From NCBI RefSeq assembly GCF_050389775.1, contig NZ_CP177144.1, positions 2,170,001 through 2,234,000 on the forward strand: a DNA stretch of 64,000 nt. The letters are read 5' to 3'. This stretch comes from Marinibacterium sp050389775. GTDB taxonomy: Bacteria > Pseudomonadota > Alphaproteobacteria > Rhodobacterales > Rhodobacteraceae. The position numbers and the translations under genes were made by a program. The notes under the pieces were generated by a model, which saw only the letters and a list, made by a program, of their open reading frames with translations, did no database searches and had not been told where the DNA came from. This document shows, in pieces, positions 1 to 7,409 of this stretch (the stretch's first letter is position 1; each line of letters starts with the position of its first letter).

Positions 1-230
1 GTCACGGCCTCGACCATGGCTTCGAAGATGCCCTTGTGGCCCTTGAGCTCCGACATGCAGGCCGGAAAGGCCCCGTCACCGGGCAGGACGATGCGATCGG
101 CCCGGGCCACGACTTCGGCCTGGTCGGTCACCACGACCTGGCCGGCATCGGTTTCGGCGGCCATGCGCTGAAAGGCCTTTTCGGCCGAATGCAGGTTGCC
201 GGCTTCGTAATCGACGATGGCGGTCAGCAT
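1..230 (-). CDS. hisH: Imidazole glycerol phosphate synthase, glutamine amidotransferase subunit HisH (N-terminal part, runs off left edge)
   Basis: The first 76 codons of HisH are present; the stop lies beyond position 1. The family supplies ammonia from glutamine to HisF, which makes imidazole glycerol phosphate and AICAR in histidine synthesis. The reading starts MLTAIVDYEAGNLHSAEKAF, the HisH N-terminal strand with its Y-x-x-GNL turn, followed by VVVTDQAE and RIVLPGDGAFPACM (the oxyanion-region PGDGAF motif, usually PGxGAF). The catalytic Cys-His-Glu triad would lie outside the window. The start is the ATG at 228-230. It follows hisB on the same strand after 256 nt, a common his order. 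The function is clear from what is visible; nothing can be said about the missing C-terminal part. Confidence 0.9.
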   Translation of the reverse strand, partial: MLTAIVDYEAGNLHSAEKAFQRMAAETDAGQVVVTDQAEVVARADRIVLPGDGAFPACMSELKGHKGIFEAMVEAV

Positions 231-486
231 GGCGCGGCTCCTTGCGCGGAATGGTCGGGTTGGGCTGGGAAGTGAAGCGAAACGGCCGGGGGGTCAAGGG
301 CCTGAGGCGTGTGGGCCGGGGCAGCGACGTGGGTCAGGGGGCTGGGGCCAGAGGCAAAGGCCAGAGATGGCAGCCAGGGACCGGGGCCAGGGGCGTCTGG
401 CCAGGACCGGGGTCAAGGACAATGGCCAGCGCAGCCCGGTCATGCGCCCGGCACCTGGCCATGGGCGCGCATGACCGGGCCTGTGC

Positions 487-1074
487 TCAGAGCATGCCCT
501 TGGTCGACGGCACGGCATCGGCCTTGCGCGGATCGGTTTCCAGAGCGTCGCGCAGGGCGCGGGCCACGGCCTTGAACGCGGCCTCGGCGATGTGGTGGGC
601 GTTGAGCCCGTGCAGCTGGTCGACATGCAGGGTGATCCCGCCATGGGTCGACAGGGCCTGGAAGAACTCGCGCACCAGCTCGGTGTCGAACGTGCCGATC
701 TTCTGGGCCGGCATGTCGACGTTCCAGACCAGGTAGGGCCGGCCCGACAGGTCGAGCGCTGCGCGCACCAAGGCGTCGTCCATCGGCAGCAGGCAGGCGC
801 CGTAGCGCGTGATGCCCGTCTTGTCGCCCATGGCCTGGGTCAGGGCCTGGCCGATGGCAATGCCGGTGTCCTCGACGGTGTGGTGGTCGTCGATATGCAG
901 GTCGCCCGTGGCGCGGATATGCATGTCGATCAGGGCATGGCGGGCCAGCTGGTCGAGCATGTGGTCGAAGAAGCCGACCCCGGTCTGGTTGTCGTAGGAC
1001 CCGGTGCCGTCGAGGTTGATCATCACGGTGATGTCGGTCTCGGCGGTCTTGCGGGTGATCTGGGCGCGTCGCAT
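487..1074 (-). CDS. hisB: Imidazoleglycerol-phosphate dehydratase
   Basis: This 195-aa protein has the usual length of a monofunctional HisB. It catalyses the Mn-dependent dehydration of imidazole glycerol phosphate to imidazole acetol phosphate, the step after HisHF. Diagnostic motifs are GVGFFDHMLDQLARH, DDHHTVEDTGI (metal-binding histidines) and HHIAEAAFKA near the C-terminus. A longer upstream reading frame exists, but the ATG at 1072-1074 is chosen because AAGGAG sits just before it and the protein then begins MRRAQITRKTAETDI as in the family. It lies upstream of hisH on the same strand. Confidence 0.97.
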   Translation of the reverse strand: MRRAQITRKTAETDITVMINLDGTGSYDNQTGVGFFDHMLDQLARHALIDMHIRATGDLHIDDHHTVEDTGIAIGQALTQAMGDKTGITRYGACLLPMDDALVRAALDLSGRPYLVWNVDMPAQKIGTFDTELVREFFQALSTHGGITLHVDQLHGLNAHHIAEAAFKAVARALRDALETDPRKADAVPSTKGML

Positions 1075-1200
1075 GGGCGGCTCCTTGGTGATGCGCCCCC
1101 GGTTTACAGGGCCGGTGCGGGGGATTGCAACGCCGGGCGGGCCGTGACAGCTTGCGCCCCAGACGGCGGGCCCGGCCCGCGCTTGCGAAAGGCCCTTGCC

Positions 1201-1440
1201 ATGACCACCTGCGTTTTCATCCAGATCCGCTGCACGCCCGGCAAGACCTACAAGGTGGCCGAGGACATCGCCCTGCGCGAGATCCATTCCGAGCTCTATT
1301 CGACGTCCGGCGAATACGACCTGCTGATGAAGCTCTACATCCCGACGGGCGAGGACGTGGGCAAGTACATCAACGACCACCTGCTCACGATCCCCGATAT
1401 CGAACGGTCGCTGACGACCATGACGTTCAAGGCCTTCTGA
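1201..1440 (+). CDS. Stand-alone Lrp/AsnC ligand-binding (RAM) domain protein
   Basis: A 79-aa protein consisting only of the effector-binding alpha-beta sandwich of Lrp/AsnC regulators. It begins TTCVFIQIRCTPGKTYKVAE and contains the turn STSGEYDLLMKLYIP and the end IERSLTTMTFKAF. There is no helix-turn-helix, so it cannot bind DNA as Lrp does. Single RAM-domain proteins are known in many bacteria and probably form multimers that sense amino acids or pair with full-length Lrp proteins; that role is inference. It is divergent from hisB, with 126 nt between the starts. Confidence 0.88.
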   Translation: MTTCVFIQIRCTPGKTYKVAEDIALREIHSELYSTSGEYDLLMKLYIPTGEDVGKYINDHLLTIPDIERSLTTMTFKAF

Positions 1441-1819
1441 ACGGGTCCATTCCCGGAGCGGCCGGCCCGGTGAACCGCGTGATCAGGGTGCGGGAGCGCG
1501 GGGTTCGTGCCATGGGGGCCTTTGGGAGACGGGGCAAGATGGTGTCGGCGCGGCGCCGGGGTTTCATCGCTGTCGGAAGGGCGCCTCGCAAGGGCCGCTG
1601 GCTGGGTTGGGGGTGGCTGACGTTGGCTGGCCGCGCGGTGAATGGCGTCATGGGGGTCCTTTTCGGCGGATACTGCAGTCTACATTGATGTCCGCTTGGC
1701 TTTGCCAAGGACATGAGTTATTTTTTCGGCACGATCATCTTGGAAGATGAAGCTCCCCAATGGGCAGGAATTGCCAACAGGGGAATGTCCTTCTTCAGTA
1801 AACCTGAGGAGGGGCCATC
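1441..1819. other. Intergenic stretch without a supported gene
   Basis: 379 nt between the RAM-domain gene and the ACT gene. Base composition shifts here: from about position 1690 the sequence has more AT (for example around 1716-1735), which marks the left side of the less GC-biased patch that continues to about 3900. No RNA gene or convincing promoter was found. Short reading frames on both strands lack recognisable products. Confidence 0.5.
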
Positions 1820-2209
1820 GTGAGCCAAAACCTGAAAATCCGTTTTGTCCCGGGGCGTTACGCCATTGCCCGCCTGCCGGTGGATGCCAGCCTTCCCGCC
1901 TGGCTGAACGGCCCCGGCTTCAGAGCTGTCATCCATTCCGATGACGAGACAACTCTGGTCTGCCTTGAGGATCGCGTGCCACAGGGCGTCGAGGCAGACA
2001 CGGGGTGGGCGTGCCTGCGCACCATTGGCCCTTTCCCGTTTGATGCCGCAGGCATCGTGCGTGCGCTGATTGACCCGCTGTCTGCCAACGGGATCGGCGT
2101 TTTCGTCGTCTGCACCTTTGATGGGGAACACGTGCTTGTCCCCTCGTCAGAGGTCGAGAACGCGACGCGTTTTCTTGAGGCCGCCGGTCATGTGGTCGAG
2201 AGCAGGTGA
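1820..2209 (+). CDS. ACT-domain protein (CASTOR/aspartokinase-like ACT fold)
   Basis: A 129-aa protein with GTG start at 1820 behind a strong GAGGAGGGG ribosome site. The sequence (KIRFVPGRYAIARLPVDA, then ETTLVCLEDRVP, CLRTIGPFPFD, IGVFVVCTFDGEHVLVP and a final helix) matches small two-lobe ACT proteins that resemble the regulatory part of aspartokinase and bind amino acids or similar ligands. Its exact ligand is unknown. It overlaps the next gene by four bases (GTGA), so the two are translationally coupled. It lies in a patch with weaker GC bias than the rest of the window, which hints at recent acquisition. Confidence 0.82.
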   Translation: MSQNLKIRFVPGRYAIARLPVDASLPAWLNGPGFRAVIHSDDETTLVCLEDRVPQGVEADTGWACLRTIGPFPFDAAGIVRALIDPLSANGIGVFVVCTFDGEHVLVPSSEVENATRFLEAAGHVVESR

Positions 2210-2682
2210 CCGGAATGGGGAGCACGGTTGCCATTCGCTCGGCCAGAGATCGACTTCGCTATGCGCTCTTGTTCGAAATCTTCCTGATGGCGCTGGTCGT
2301 TCCGGTCGGCGCGCTCTTTTTCGAGAGGTCGCTGGCCAATATCGGTCTTCTCATGCTGATCCTTTGCATGAACGCGATGATCTGTAATCTCGTCTATAAC
2401 TGGGTTCTTGACCGGATTGATGCACGCCAGGGCCGTGTTGCCAGCGAACGAAACTGGAAGCAACGCATGCTGCACGCCGCCGGGTTCGAGGTCCTGCTGA
2501 CACTCATCTCCTTGCCGATCAAAGCGTATTGGCTGGATATTGCCTTTATCGAAGCGCTGTCGGTGAACATCGTCCTAACGTCCTTTGTCGTCGTTTATAC
2601 ATACGTGTTCACGTTTGCATATGACGCGGTCTTTCCGCTGGCTGGAACGCTCTCGCGGCAATCTGGAAACATGCCGGGATAA
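2206..2682 (+). CDS. PACE-family transmembrane efflux protein
   Basis: A 158-aa protein (155 aa if the ATG at 2215 is used) with four hydrophobic segments arranged as two bacterial transmembrane pairs. The hallmarks of PACE (AceI-like) transporters are present: an acidic residue in helix 1 (ALLFEIFLMALVVPVGA), MICNLVYNWVLDR at the end of helix 2, GFEVLLTLISLPI in helix 3 and a final YTYVFTFAYDAVFP helix. The family exports biocides such as chlorhexidine, acriflavine and short-chain diamines using the proton gradient. It is coupled to the preceding ACT gene, so a ligand-sensing role for that protein is possible but unproven. Confidence 0.88.
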   Translation: MTGMGSTVAIRSARDRLRYALLFEIFLMALVVPVGALFFERSLANIGLLMLILCMNAMICNLVYNWVLDRIDARQGRVASERNWKQRMLHAAGFEVLLTLISLPIKAYWLDIAFIEALSVNIVLTSFVVVYTYVFTFAYDAVFPLAGTLSRQSGNMPG

Positions 2683-2910
2683 GTCGATAGCCGACATCAA
2701 TGCAGGCGCGGCAAGAGGCAGCCTTGTCCGCACTGCCGCCCTTGGGCTGTCAGCCATGGTTCAGGCGGCAACGTATGACTGGTTCGGGGAACCTGCGCCG
2801 TGGCGACGCGCCACCCTTCGAGCAGGCCGTCAGCGCCCCGATGACCTGTTTCACCTGGGCGAGGAAACCGTGGTGCTGTCGCATGACCGCCAAGAACCCT
2901 GTGTTATCCT

Positions 2911-3681
2911 TCAGCGAATATAGCTCGCGCCATTCATGTCGAGCGTTGCGCCGCTGAGCGAGCGTTGCGATCCCGCGAGGGTCAGGGCCACGAGATCGGC
3001 CAGTTCGGAAGGCTCGACCATTTCGCCAATCGGTATGTCGCCGACCGCCGCTTCTCGCCCTTTCTCGCGAATGAAGTCTTCGGCCATGTCCGTGCGCACA
3101 AACCCCGGCGCGATGGCAATGGCGATGATCCCGTCCTTGCCGAAGTTTCGAGCGATGGATTTTGTCAGGTTGATCAGACCGGCCTTTGAGGCCCCATAGG
3201 GCATGTGGTCTTCCGTATAGCCCCGTTGGGCGGCCCGGCTGGCAATATTGATGATCCGCCCGCCACCATGTTGCCGAAAGTGCGAAATGGCCGAGCGACA
3301 CAGATCGGCCGGAGCCAGCAGATTGATGCGCACATCCGTTTCCCAGGCGCGCTGCCAATCTGTCAGGTGGTCTTCGACACGCGTTGTCGCGCGCATTCCG
3401 GCGTTGTTGATGAGCGCATGCAGTCGACCGCAGGCGCGTTCGGAGCGTGTCCAAAGAGACGTTGCCCCCAAGGGATCTGCGAGGTCCGCCTGCACCACCA
3501 AGCCGGTACCACCGATGCTTGCAAGGAGCTCTTCAGCGCTGTCGCGGTTATGTGCGTAATGGATGACAGGTTTTGCGCCCAAAGCGGCAACGCGCTCGAC
3601 CAACACGCGACCAACTCCGCCGGATGCCCCGGTGATCAGGATGTTTTGCCCCGCCAGTGAGAGATGTGGTGCGCGGTCCAT
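2911..3681 (-). CDS. Short-chain dehydrogenase/reductase (SDR)
   Basis: A 256-aa classical SDR. The Rossmann motif TGASGGVG is near the N-terminus, followed by LINNAGM, a serine in IINIASRAAQRG and the catalytic YGASK. The C-terminal part (APGFVRTDMAEDF, then LDMNGASYIR) is typical of FabG-like oxidoreductases, but nothing in the sequence fixes the substrate. The start ATG at 3679-3681 follows AGGAAGAGGC. It is convergent with the ACT-PACE pair; the 228 nt between their ends carry no gene. Codon use is less GC-biased than in the neighbouring SDR at 3996-4754, so the two are not a recent duplication. Confidence 0.9.
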   Translation of the reverse strand: MDRAPHLSLAGQNILITGASGGVGRVLVERVAALGAKPVIHYAHNRDSAEELLASIGGTGLVVQADLADPLGATSLWTRSERACGRLHALINNAGMRATTRVEDHLTDWQRAWETDVRINLLAPADLCRSAISHFRQHGGGRIINIASRAAQRGYTEDHMPYGASKAGLINLTKSIARNFGKDGIIAIAIAPGFVRTDMAEDFIREKGREAAVGDIPIGEMVEPSELADLVALTLAGSQRSLSGATLDMNGASYIR

Positions 3682-3995
3682 AGCCTCTTCCTGTCCTGTT
3701 CCGGGAACATCCTATGCGCCCTGTCGCAGATGCGAGAACCCGCTCGGCCCGCAGGGCGGACTTTCATGGCAGCAAGAGCCAAAAGCTGCCTCACGGTAGG
3801 GCACTTAGCCAAAGGCCGTGCCTCTGACGAACAGGCAAGCCGTGTGGCACCGTTCATGCCAGGGCGGCTTATGTGAGGCGGCGATCGTCGCTTCATGATG
3901 CGCCTCCCCGCGTGGGACCTGTGCTCGGTCATTGGTGCCGCGCACGACCCGCCGCCGGGCGAAAGGCTCCCGGCGGGCGGGCAAAGGCCGTGGGA
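3682..3995. other. Intergenic stretch, presumably holding the promoter of the SDR gene at 2911-3681
   Basis: 314 nt between two minus-strand SDR genes. It marks the right edge of the less GC-biased patch. Open frames on both strands show no family resemblance. No hairpin with a T run was seen. Confidence 0.4.
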
Positions 3996-4754
3996 TCAGC
4001 CCTTGAAGATCGCATTGCCGCCATCGGCAAAGAGCGCCGTGCCGGTGACAAAGGACGCATCCTCGGACAACAGAAACAGCGCCGCCCGGGCGATCTCGTC
4101 GGGGGTGGCCATGCGGCGCAGGGCATGCAGGCCGCTCACCCAGTCATGGAAGGCCGGATCGCTGCCGGCCATCTCGGTCATCGTGCCGCCGGGCAGCAGG
4201 GCATTGGCCCGGATGCCCGCGCCGCCCTGTTCGGCGGCGATCACCCGGGTCAGCCCGACCAGCCCGGCCTTGGCCGCGGCATAGGCCGCCATGCCGGGCA
4301 GGCCGGTGGCATGGCCGACGAAGGACGAGGTAAAGACCAGCGACCCGCCGCCCCGGGCCAGCAGGGCCGGGATCTGGTGCTTGGCGCCCAGGGCCGCGGC
4401 GGTGAGGTTGGTGTCGATCACGTCATGCCAATCGGCCGCGTCGAGCGCGGTCAACGGCCCGGCCGGCCCGGTCGTGCCGGCATTGTTGAACGCCCCGTCC
4501 AGCCCGCCGAACCGCTCGGTGGCCAGGGTCACCAGGGCGCGGGCATGGGATTCGTCGCGCACGTCGCCGGGCAGGGCGACGGCCCGGTCGGGGCCGTGGC
4601 GGGCCTGCAGTTCGGCAGCCAGGCGGTCGAGCCGGTCGGCCCGGCGGGCGGTCAGCACCAGCCGGGCGCCCTCGGCGGCCAGCAACCCGGCGGCGGCGTG
4701 ACCGATGCCGCTGCTGGCGCCGGTGATGATGTAGGTCCTGTCGGTGAAACGCAT
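3996..4754 (-). CDS. SDR family oxidoreductase
   Basis: A 252-aa classical SDR with TGASSGIGHAAAGLL for cofactor binding, FNNAGTTGPAGP, the catalytic serine in LVFTSSFVGHATG, and YAAAKAGLVG with the catalytic Tyr-Lys pair. The end FVTGTALFADGGNAIFKG is typical of the family. The basic residues following the second strand (TARRADRL) suggest NADP(H) rather than NAD(H). The ATG at 4752-4754 is used because a GGAG-like site precedes it and the much longer upstream frame reads through the two tRNA genes. Substrate unknown. Confidence 0.9.
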   Translation of the reverse strand: MRFTDRTYIITGASSGIGHAAAGLLAAEGARLVLTARRADRLDRLAAELQARHGPDRAVALPGDVRDESHARALVTLATERFGGLDGAFNNAGTTGPAGPLTALDAADWHDVIDTNLTAAALGAKHQIPALLARGGGSLVFTSSFVGHATGLPGMAAYAAAKAGLVGLTRVIAAEQGGAGIRANALLPGGTMTEMAGSDPAFHDWVSGLHALRRMATPDEIARAALFLLSEDASFVTGTALFADGGNAIFKG

Positions 4755-4936
4755 GGGAGGTCTCCGGTGTGCTTGGATGAACTCCGCCCATTGGCCCCGG
4801 GGGGCGGCCCCGGGGCGACCCGGTTCCTGCGGGGACGTCATGGCGCACAGGGGCTCTGCACGGCTGCACCGAAGGGGAGAAACGACAAAGAGCCGCGCGA
4901 TGGCGGCCCTTTGGTCGGTCTCTGCAAGAGAGATAA

Positions 4937-5011
4937 TGGAGCGGGCGATGAGATTCGAACTCACGACCCTTACCTTGGCAAGGTAATGCTCTACCCCTGA
5001 GCTACGCCCGC
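4937..5011 (-). tRNA. tRNA-Gly(GCC), copy 1
   Basis: A 75-nt cloverleaf on the minus strand starting GCGGGCG at 5011, with D-loop region GTAGCTCAGGGGTAGAG, anticodon loop TTGCCAA (anticodon GCC), T-arm GGTTCGAATC variant GAGTTCGAATCTC, and acceptor CGCCCGC followed by an encoded TCCA. It is identical to the copy at 5474-5548. Its likely promoter is at 5030-5058. Confidence 0.97.
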
Positions 5012-5029
5012 GTCCTTTGGGTAGGGCGT

Positions 5030-5058
5030 GACGTATTGGTTCCCGCCGGGGAGCGCAA
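5030..5058 (-). promoter_or_regulatory. Candidate promoter of tRNA-Gly copy 1
   Basis: On the minus strand TTGCGC (5053-5058) is followed after 17 bp by TACGTC (5030-5035), 19 bases before the tRNA 5' end. The -35 element lies in the string CTCTTGCG, which also precedes the second tRNA copy. The -10 match is weak; the shared string is the main support. Confidence 0.5.
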
Positions 5059-5473
5059 GAGAAAAATGCGCGGCTGACCAAACGGCATCCCCTGGGCGGG
5101 GGAGATGGTGGGCCGGGGCGGGGCAGGAGCGAGGAGCGGCTTGGCGGCAGGCTGGACGTGCGCGCCGTTCGGCTGGGGGGAGAGGCCGCGGCGCGTGTGG
5201 CAACGTCCGGGTGTTGTGTGTGCTGAGGGGGTGGGAGGCCACGTGGCCGGACCGTAGGAGCGGTAGGGAGTGGTGCGGGGCCGGAGGCATGGCGGCGCGA
5301 CAGGGAGGCACGCGCGCAATGGACCCGGGGCCGAAAGGCGCGTCGGACCGTTGAACAGGCACTCACGGAGGAACCGGGGAAACAGGCCATCCAAAAGGCC
5401 CGGCGACAGGCCGAACAGGATCGGGGCGGCCAGAGGCCGGTCACCTGATCTTCGTTCCTGTCGGAGAGTTTGT
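5059..5473. other. Spacer between the two tRNA-Gly genes
   Basis: About 415 nt of GC-rich DNA without a recognisable gene. Reading frames cross it on both strands but show only low-complexity translations. Confidence 0.4.
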
Positions 5474-5548
5474 TGGAGCGGGCGATGAGATTCGAACTCA
5501 CGACCCTTACCTTGGCAAGGTAATGCTCTACCCCTGAGCTACGCCCGC
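5474..5548 (-). tRNA. tRNA-Gly(GCC), copy 2
   Basis: A 75-nt tRNA identical in sequence to the copy at 4937-5011, again with encoded CCA and anticodon GCC. The flanks differ apart from a CCCAATGG/CCCAAAGG-type leader next to the 5' end and the CTCTTGCG string further upstream. This suggests an old tandem duplication with only promoter elements conserved. Confidence 0.97.
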
Positions 5549-5567
5549 ATCCATTGGGTAGAGGGGA

Positions 5568-5594
5568 ATTATAAATTGTGCCGCCCGGCCGCAA
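5568..5594 (-). promoter_or_regulatory. Candidate promoter of tRNA-Gly copy 2
   Basis: On the minus strand a perfect TATAAT (5568-5573) lies 15 bp downstream of TTGCGG (5589-5594; reading CTTGCG gives a 16-bp spacer) and about 20 bases before the tRNA start. The region is locally AT-rich in an otherwise GC-rich window. Confidence 0.65.
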
Positions 5595-5657
5595 GAGCAA
5601 AAACGCGGCCGGGGCGAAAAAACTTGCCACCCGGCGGAGGGGCGCCGGCCGGGCGGC

Positions 5658-5819
5658 TCAGCCGATGTGATGGCCGACCGGCCAGGGCGTGCCGTCGCTG
5701 GCCTCGGCATCGTCCTGCCATTCGATCGGGTCCGGCGGATCCAGCCGGTGTTGGGTGACCAATGCCAGGCCGATGGCCAGAACCAGCAGGCCGACCTTCA
5801 CTCTGTCGAGACGCCTCAT
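5658..5819 (-). CDS. Small single-span membrane protein, 53 aa
   Basis: A short gene starting at the ATG at 5817-5819 behind CAGGGAGCGTGAG. The protein reads MRRLDRVKVGLLVLAIGLAL and then a polar tail rich in Asp, Pro and Trp, ending PVGHHIG. It therefore has a basic N-terminus, one membrane helix (residues 8-21) and a short, probably periplasmic, acidic tail. No family was recognised. The clear ribosome site and the charge pattern support a real gene; conservation could not be tested. Confidence 0.55.
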   Translation of the reverse strand: MRRLDRVKVGLLVLAIGLALVTQHRLDPPDPIEWQDDAEASDGTPWPVGHHIG

Positions 5820-6008
5820 CTCACGCTCCCTGTCCTGTTGCGCGTTGTCTTCCGCTATTGGGGGATTGAACGCGTGAGGCAGGGTGATCCGACGGTGGGG
5901 AAGAGCACGAAATCGTGTGCCGGGCGGAAAGCTGCCCGTGGGGGCTTGAAGGCGGGAGCGGAGAGGCAGGTGGCGCGGGCGACCTGCTTGAGGGCGGTGA
6001 GGGGGAGC

Positions 6009-6034
6009 GGTGGGGTGAACCCCACCCTACGCGG
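6009..6034 (+). repeat. Dispersed palindromic repeat, copy 1
   Basis: GGTGGGGT, two bases, ACCCCACC, then CTACGCGG. The first 18 bases form a perfect 8-bp stem with a 2-nt loop. Sister copies lie at 6277-6302, 6321-6346 and 47226-47250. Confidence 0.85.
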
Positions 6035-6276
6035 ATGGTTGGGGTTTCGAGTGTCGAGCGGGGGTGTTGGATGTGCTGGAAGCGCGTGGGCCGGGGGCCA
6101 AGGGCGACCTGCGGGAGGCTCTGAGGGTGCTGGGACCGGGGGGTGATTTGGTAATCTCGCCCTTCACGGCAAGCTGGGCGTCTAAGCGCTGAGTTGGGCC
6201 CCGGATAGGCAGGGAGTGCGGTGGCGCGTGCCGAGCTCGAAGGCAGGGTGCCCGATGAGGGCAAGCGGGAGCGGGC

Positions 6277-6302
6277 GGCAGGGTGAACTCCACCCTACGC
6301 GG
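6277..6302 (+). repeat. Dispersed palindromic repeat, copy 2 (degenerate stem)
   Basis: Same 26-nt layout as copy 1 but with changes in both arms (GGCAGGGT and ACTCCACC), followed by the conserved CTACGCGG. Confidence 0.8.
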
Positions 6303-6320
6303 GCAAGGGGGCTGGCAGGC

Positions 6321-6346
6321 GGTGGGGTAAACCCCACCCTACGCGG
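6321..6346 (+). repeat. Dispersed palindromic repeat, copy 3
   Basis: GGTGGGGT, AA, ACCCCACC, then CTACGCGG. Perfect 8-bp stem. It lies 12 nt beyond the stop of the SH3 protein gene, so as RNA it could act as a transcript end on the minus strand. Confidence 0.85.
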
Positions 6347-6358
6347 ACGACCGGGAGC

Positions 6359-7264
6359 TCAGGTGTCGAGAGGGGCGTCGCTGAGGAAGGCGGCGGCCAT
6401 CCAGCCGGTGACCAGCTGGCCGTCGACGCGGGTTTCGACCTTGTACCAGCGGCCGCGCTTTTCGATCAGCGTCAGCCCGGTGCCCCGGGTCAGGCTGGCC
6501 AGCCAGTCGTGGCGCGAGCCGGGGCCCGCGCGCATGTTGACCCGTTCGCCGGTGACATAGACGCGTGGCGCGGCGCCGGTGTCGATGACCGGCGGGGCCG
6601 GGGGCGTGTCGGTGACGGCGGGCAGTGCGGCCAGCGTGGTCGGAAGGGGTAGGGCAGCGCCATTTGCGGGGCCCGGCAGTGCGGGCGCCTCGGCCTGCGG
6701 AGCGGGGGTGGCCAGAGTCGGGCCTTCGGCGGGGGGCGTGTCGGCAGCGGGGATGTCGGCCGGGGCGGGGCTCAGGGGTGTGGACCCGTCGATGGCCGCG
6801 AGCTGGCGTCCGGCCGGATCGGGCGTGGCGGTGGGGGAGGCCGTGGCTTGTGGCATGGGCGGGTCGGAGAGCGGCGCGCGGGCGTCGGCATCTTCGGCGG
6901 GGGCGGGCAGAGTGTCCGGCGTGGCTTCAGGCTGGGCCTGGGGTTCGGATTGGTCCGGACGCAAAGAGGTGTCGGGCTGTGCCTGAGGCGCGGACAGGGC
7001 CGGACGCAGCGAGGCGTCGGGCAGGGCCTGTGGCGCGGACAGGGTCGGGCGCAGCGAGGTATCGGGCAGGGCCTGCTCGGTGCGCGTGACCTCTGCGGCA
7101 GGTGAGGTGTCGGCCTCCCCAGCCTGCGGCGCGGCCCCCTGCACAATACCCGGCCGGTCGTTCGTCGCGCCGTCGCGGGCGGGCAGTGGGTTCAGCGCGG
7201 TAAAGGCCACGGCTCCGACCAGCAGGACGATAATGCCGGACAGGGCACCGATAATGAAACGCAT
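6359..7264 (-). CDS. Membrane-anchored SH3-domain protein with Pro/Ala-rich linker
   Basis: A 301-aa protein. Residues 1-25 (MRFIIGALSGIIVLLVGAVA onward) form a signal anchor. Residues about 30-235 are a Pro/Ala/Asp-rich linker that includes three 15-aa repeats of the type ALPDTSLRPTLSAPQ (residues 65-109). The C-terminal 70 residues are a bacterial SH3 (SH3_3) domain: YVTGERVNMRAGPGSRHD, then GLTLIEKRGRWYKVET and GWMAAAFLSD. Such proteins are usually periplasmic and bind cell wall or partner proteins. The start ATG at 7262-7264 gives the signal anchor at the N-terminus. Function not known beyond this. Confidence 0.8.
   Translation of the reverse strand: MRFIIGALSGIIVLLVGAVAFTALNPLPARDGATNDRPGIVQGAAPQAGEADTSPAAEVTRTEQALPDTSLRPTLSAPQALPDASLRPALSAPQAQPDTSLRPDQSEPQAQPEATPDTLPAPAEDADARAPLSDPPMPQATASPTATPDPAGRQLAAIDGSTPLSPAPADIPAADTPPAEGPTLATPAPQAEAPALPGPANGAALPLPTTLAALPAVTDTPPAPPVIDTGAAPRVYVTGERVNMRAGPGSRHDWLASLTRGTGLTLIEKRGRWYKVETRVDGQLVTGWMAAAFLSDAPLDT
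6938..7072 (-). repeat. Three 45-nt coding tandem repeats in the SH3 protein linker
   Basis: Three consecutive 15-codon units (ALPDTSLRPTLSAPQ, ALPDASLRPALSAPQ, AQPDTSLRPDQSEPQ) with a decayed fourth. The unit length keeps the frame, so copy number can change linker length without breaking the protein. Confidence 0.85.
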
Positions 7265-7370
7265 GGGTGGGGTCTCCCTTTCAGCGGAAGACCTAGGCCC
7301 CCGGCAAGGCGGGAAGGGCGCCGCTTTTGGGCATTTTGAGGGCCTTTTGCCCCTGTTTCGAAGGAAACGT

Positions 7371-7397
7371 GCCGCCCGGCACAATTGGCCGGGCGGC
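7371..7397 (-). terminator. Candidate transcription terminator of pyc
   Basis: A perfect 10-bp stem (GCCGCCCGGC / GCCGGGCGGC) with a 7-nt loop begins 13 nt beyond the pyc stop on the minus strand. The following RNA (ACGUUUCCUU) has only a modest U run, so termination may be partial. Confidence 0.65.
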
Positions 7398-7409
7398 AGG
7401 GCGATCGGC

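Larger units (their letters stand above)
5820..6358. other. Gene-free region with three palindromic repeats
   Basis: 539 nt between the small membrane protein and the SH3 protein, both on the minus strand. It contains three copies of a hairpin-forming repeat (annotated separately) and otherwise G-rich low-complexity DNA. Reading frames here have no family resemblance. Confidence 0.6.

Noticed and set aside
2585..2923. A 112-codon plus-strand frame between the PACE and SDR genes
   Set aside because: It overlaps the end of the PACE gene and the SDR stop, has no ribosome site and resembles nothing.
3996..5630. A 544-codon minus-strand frame reading through both tRNA-Gly genes into the SDR
   Set aside because: The tRNA sequences are translated in it (GVEHYLAKVRVVSSN twice), a known artefact; the SDR starts at 4754.
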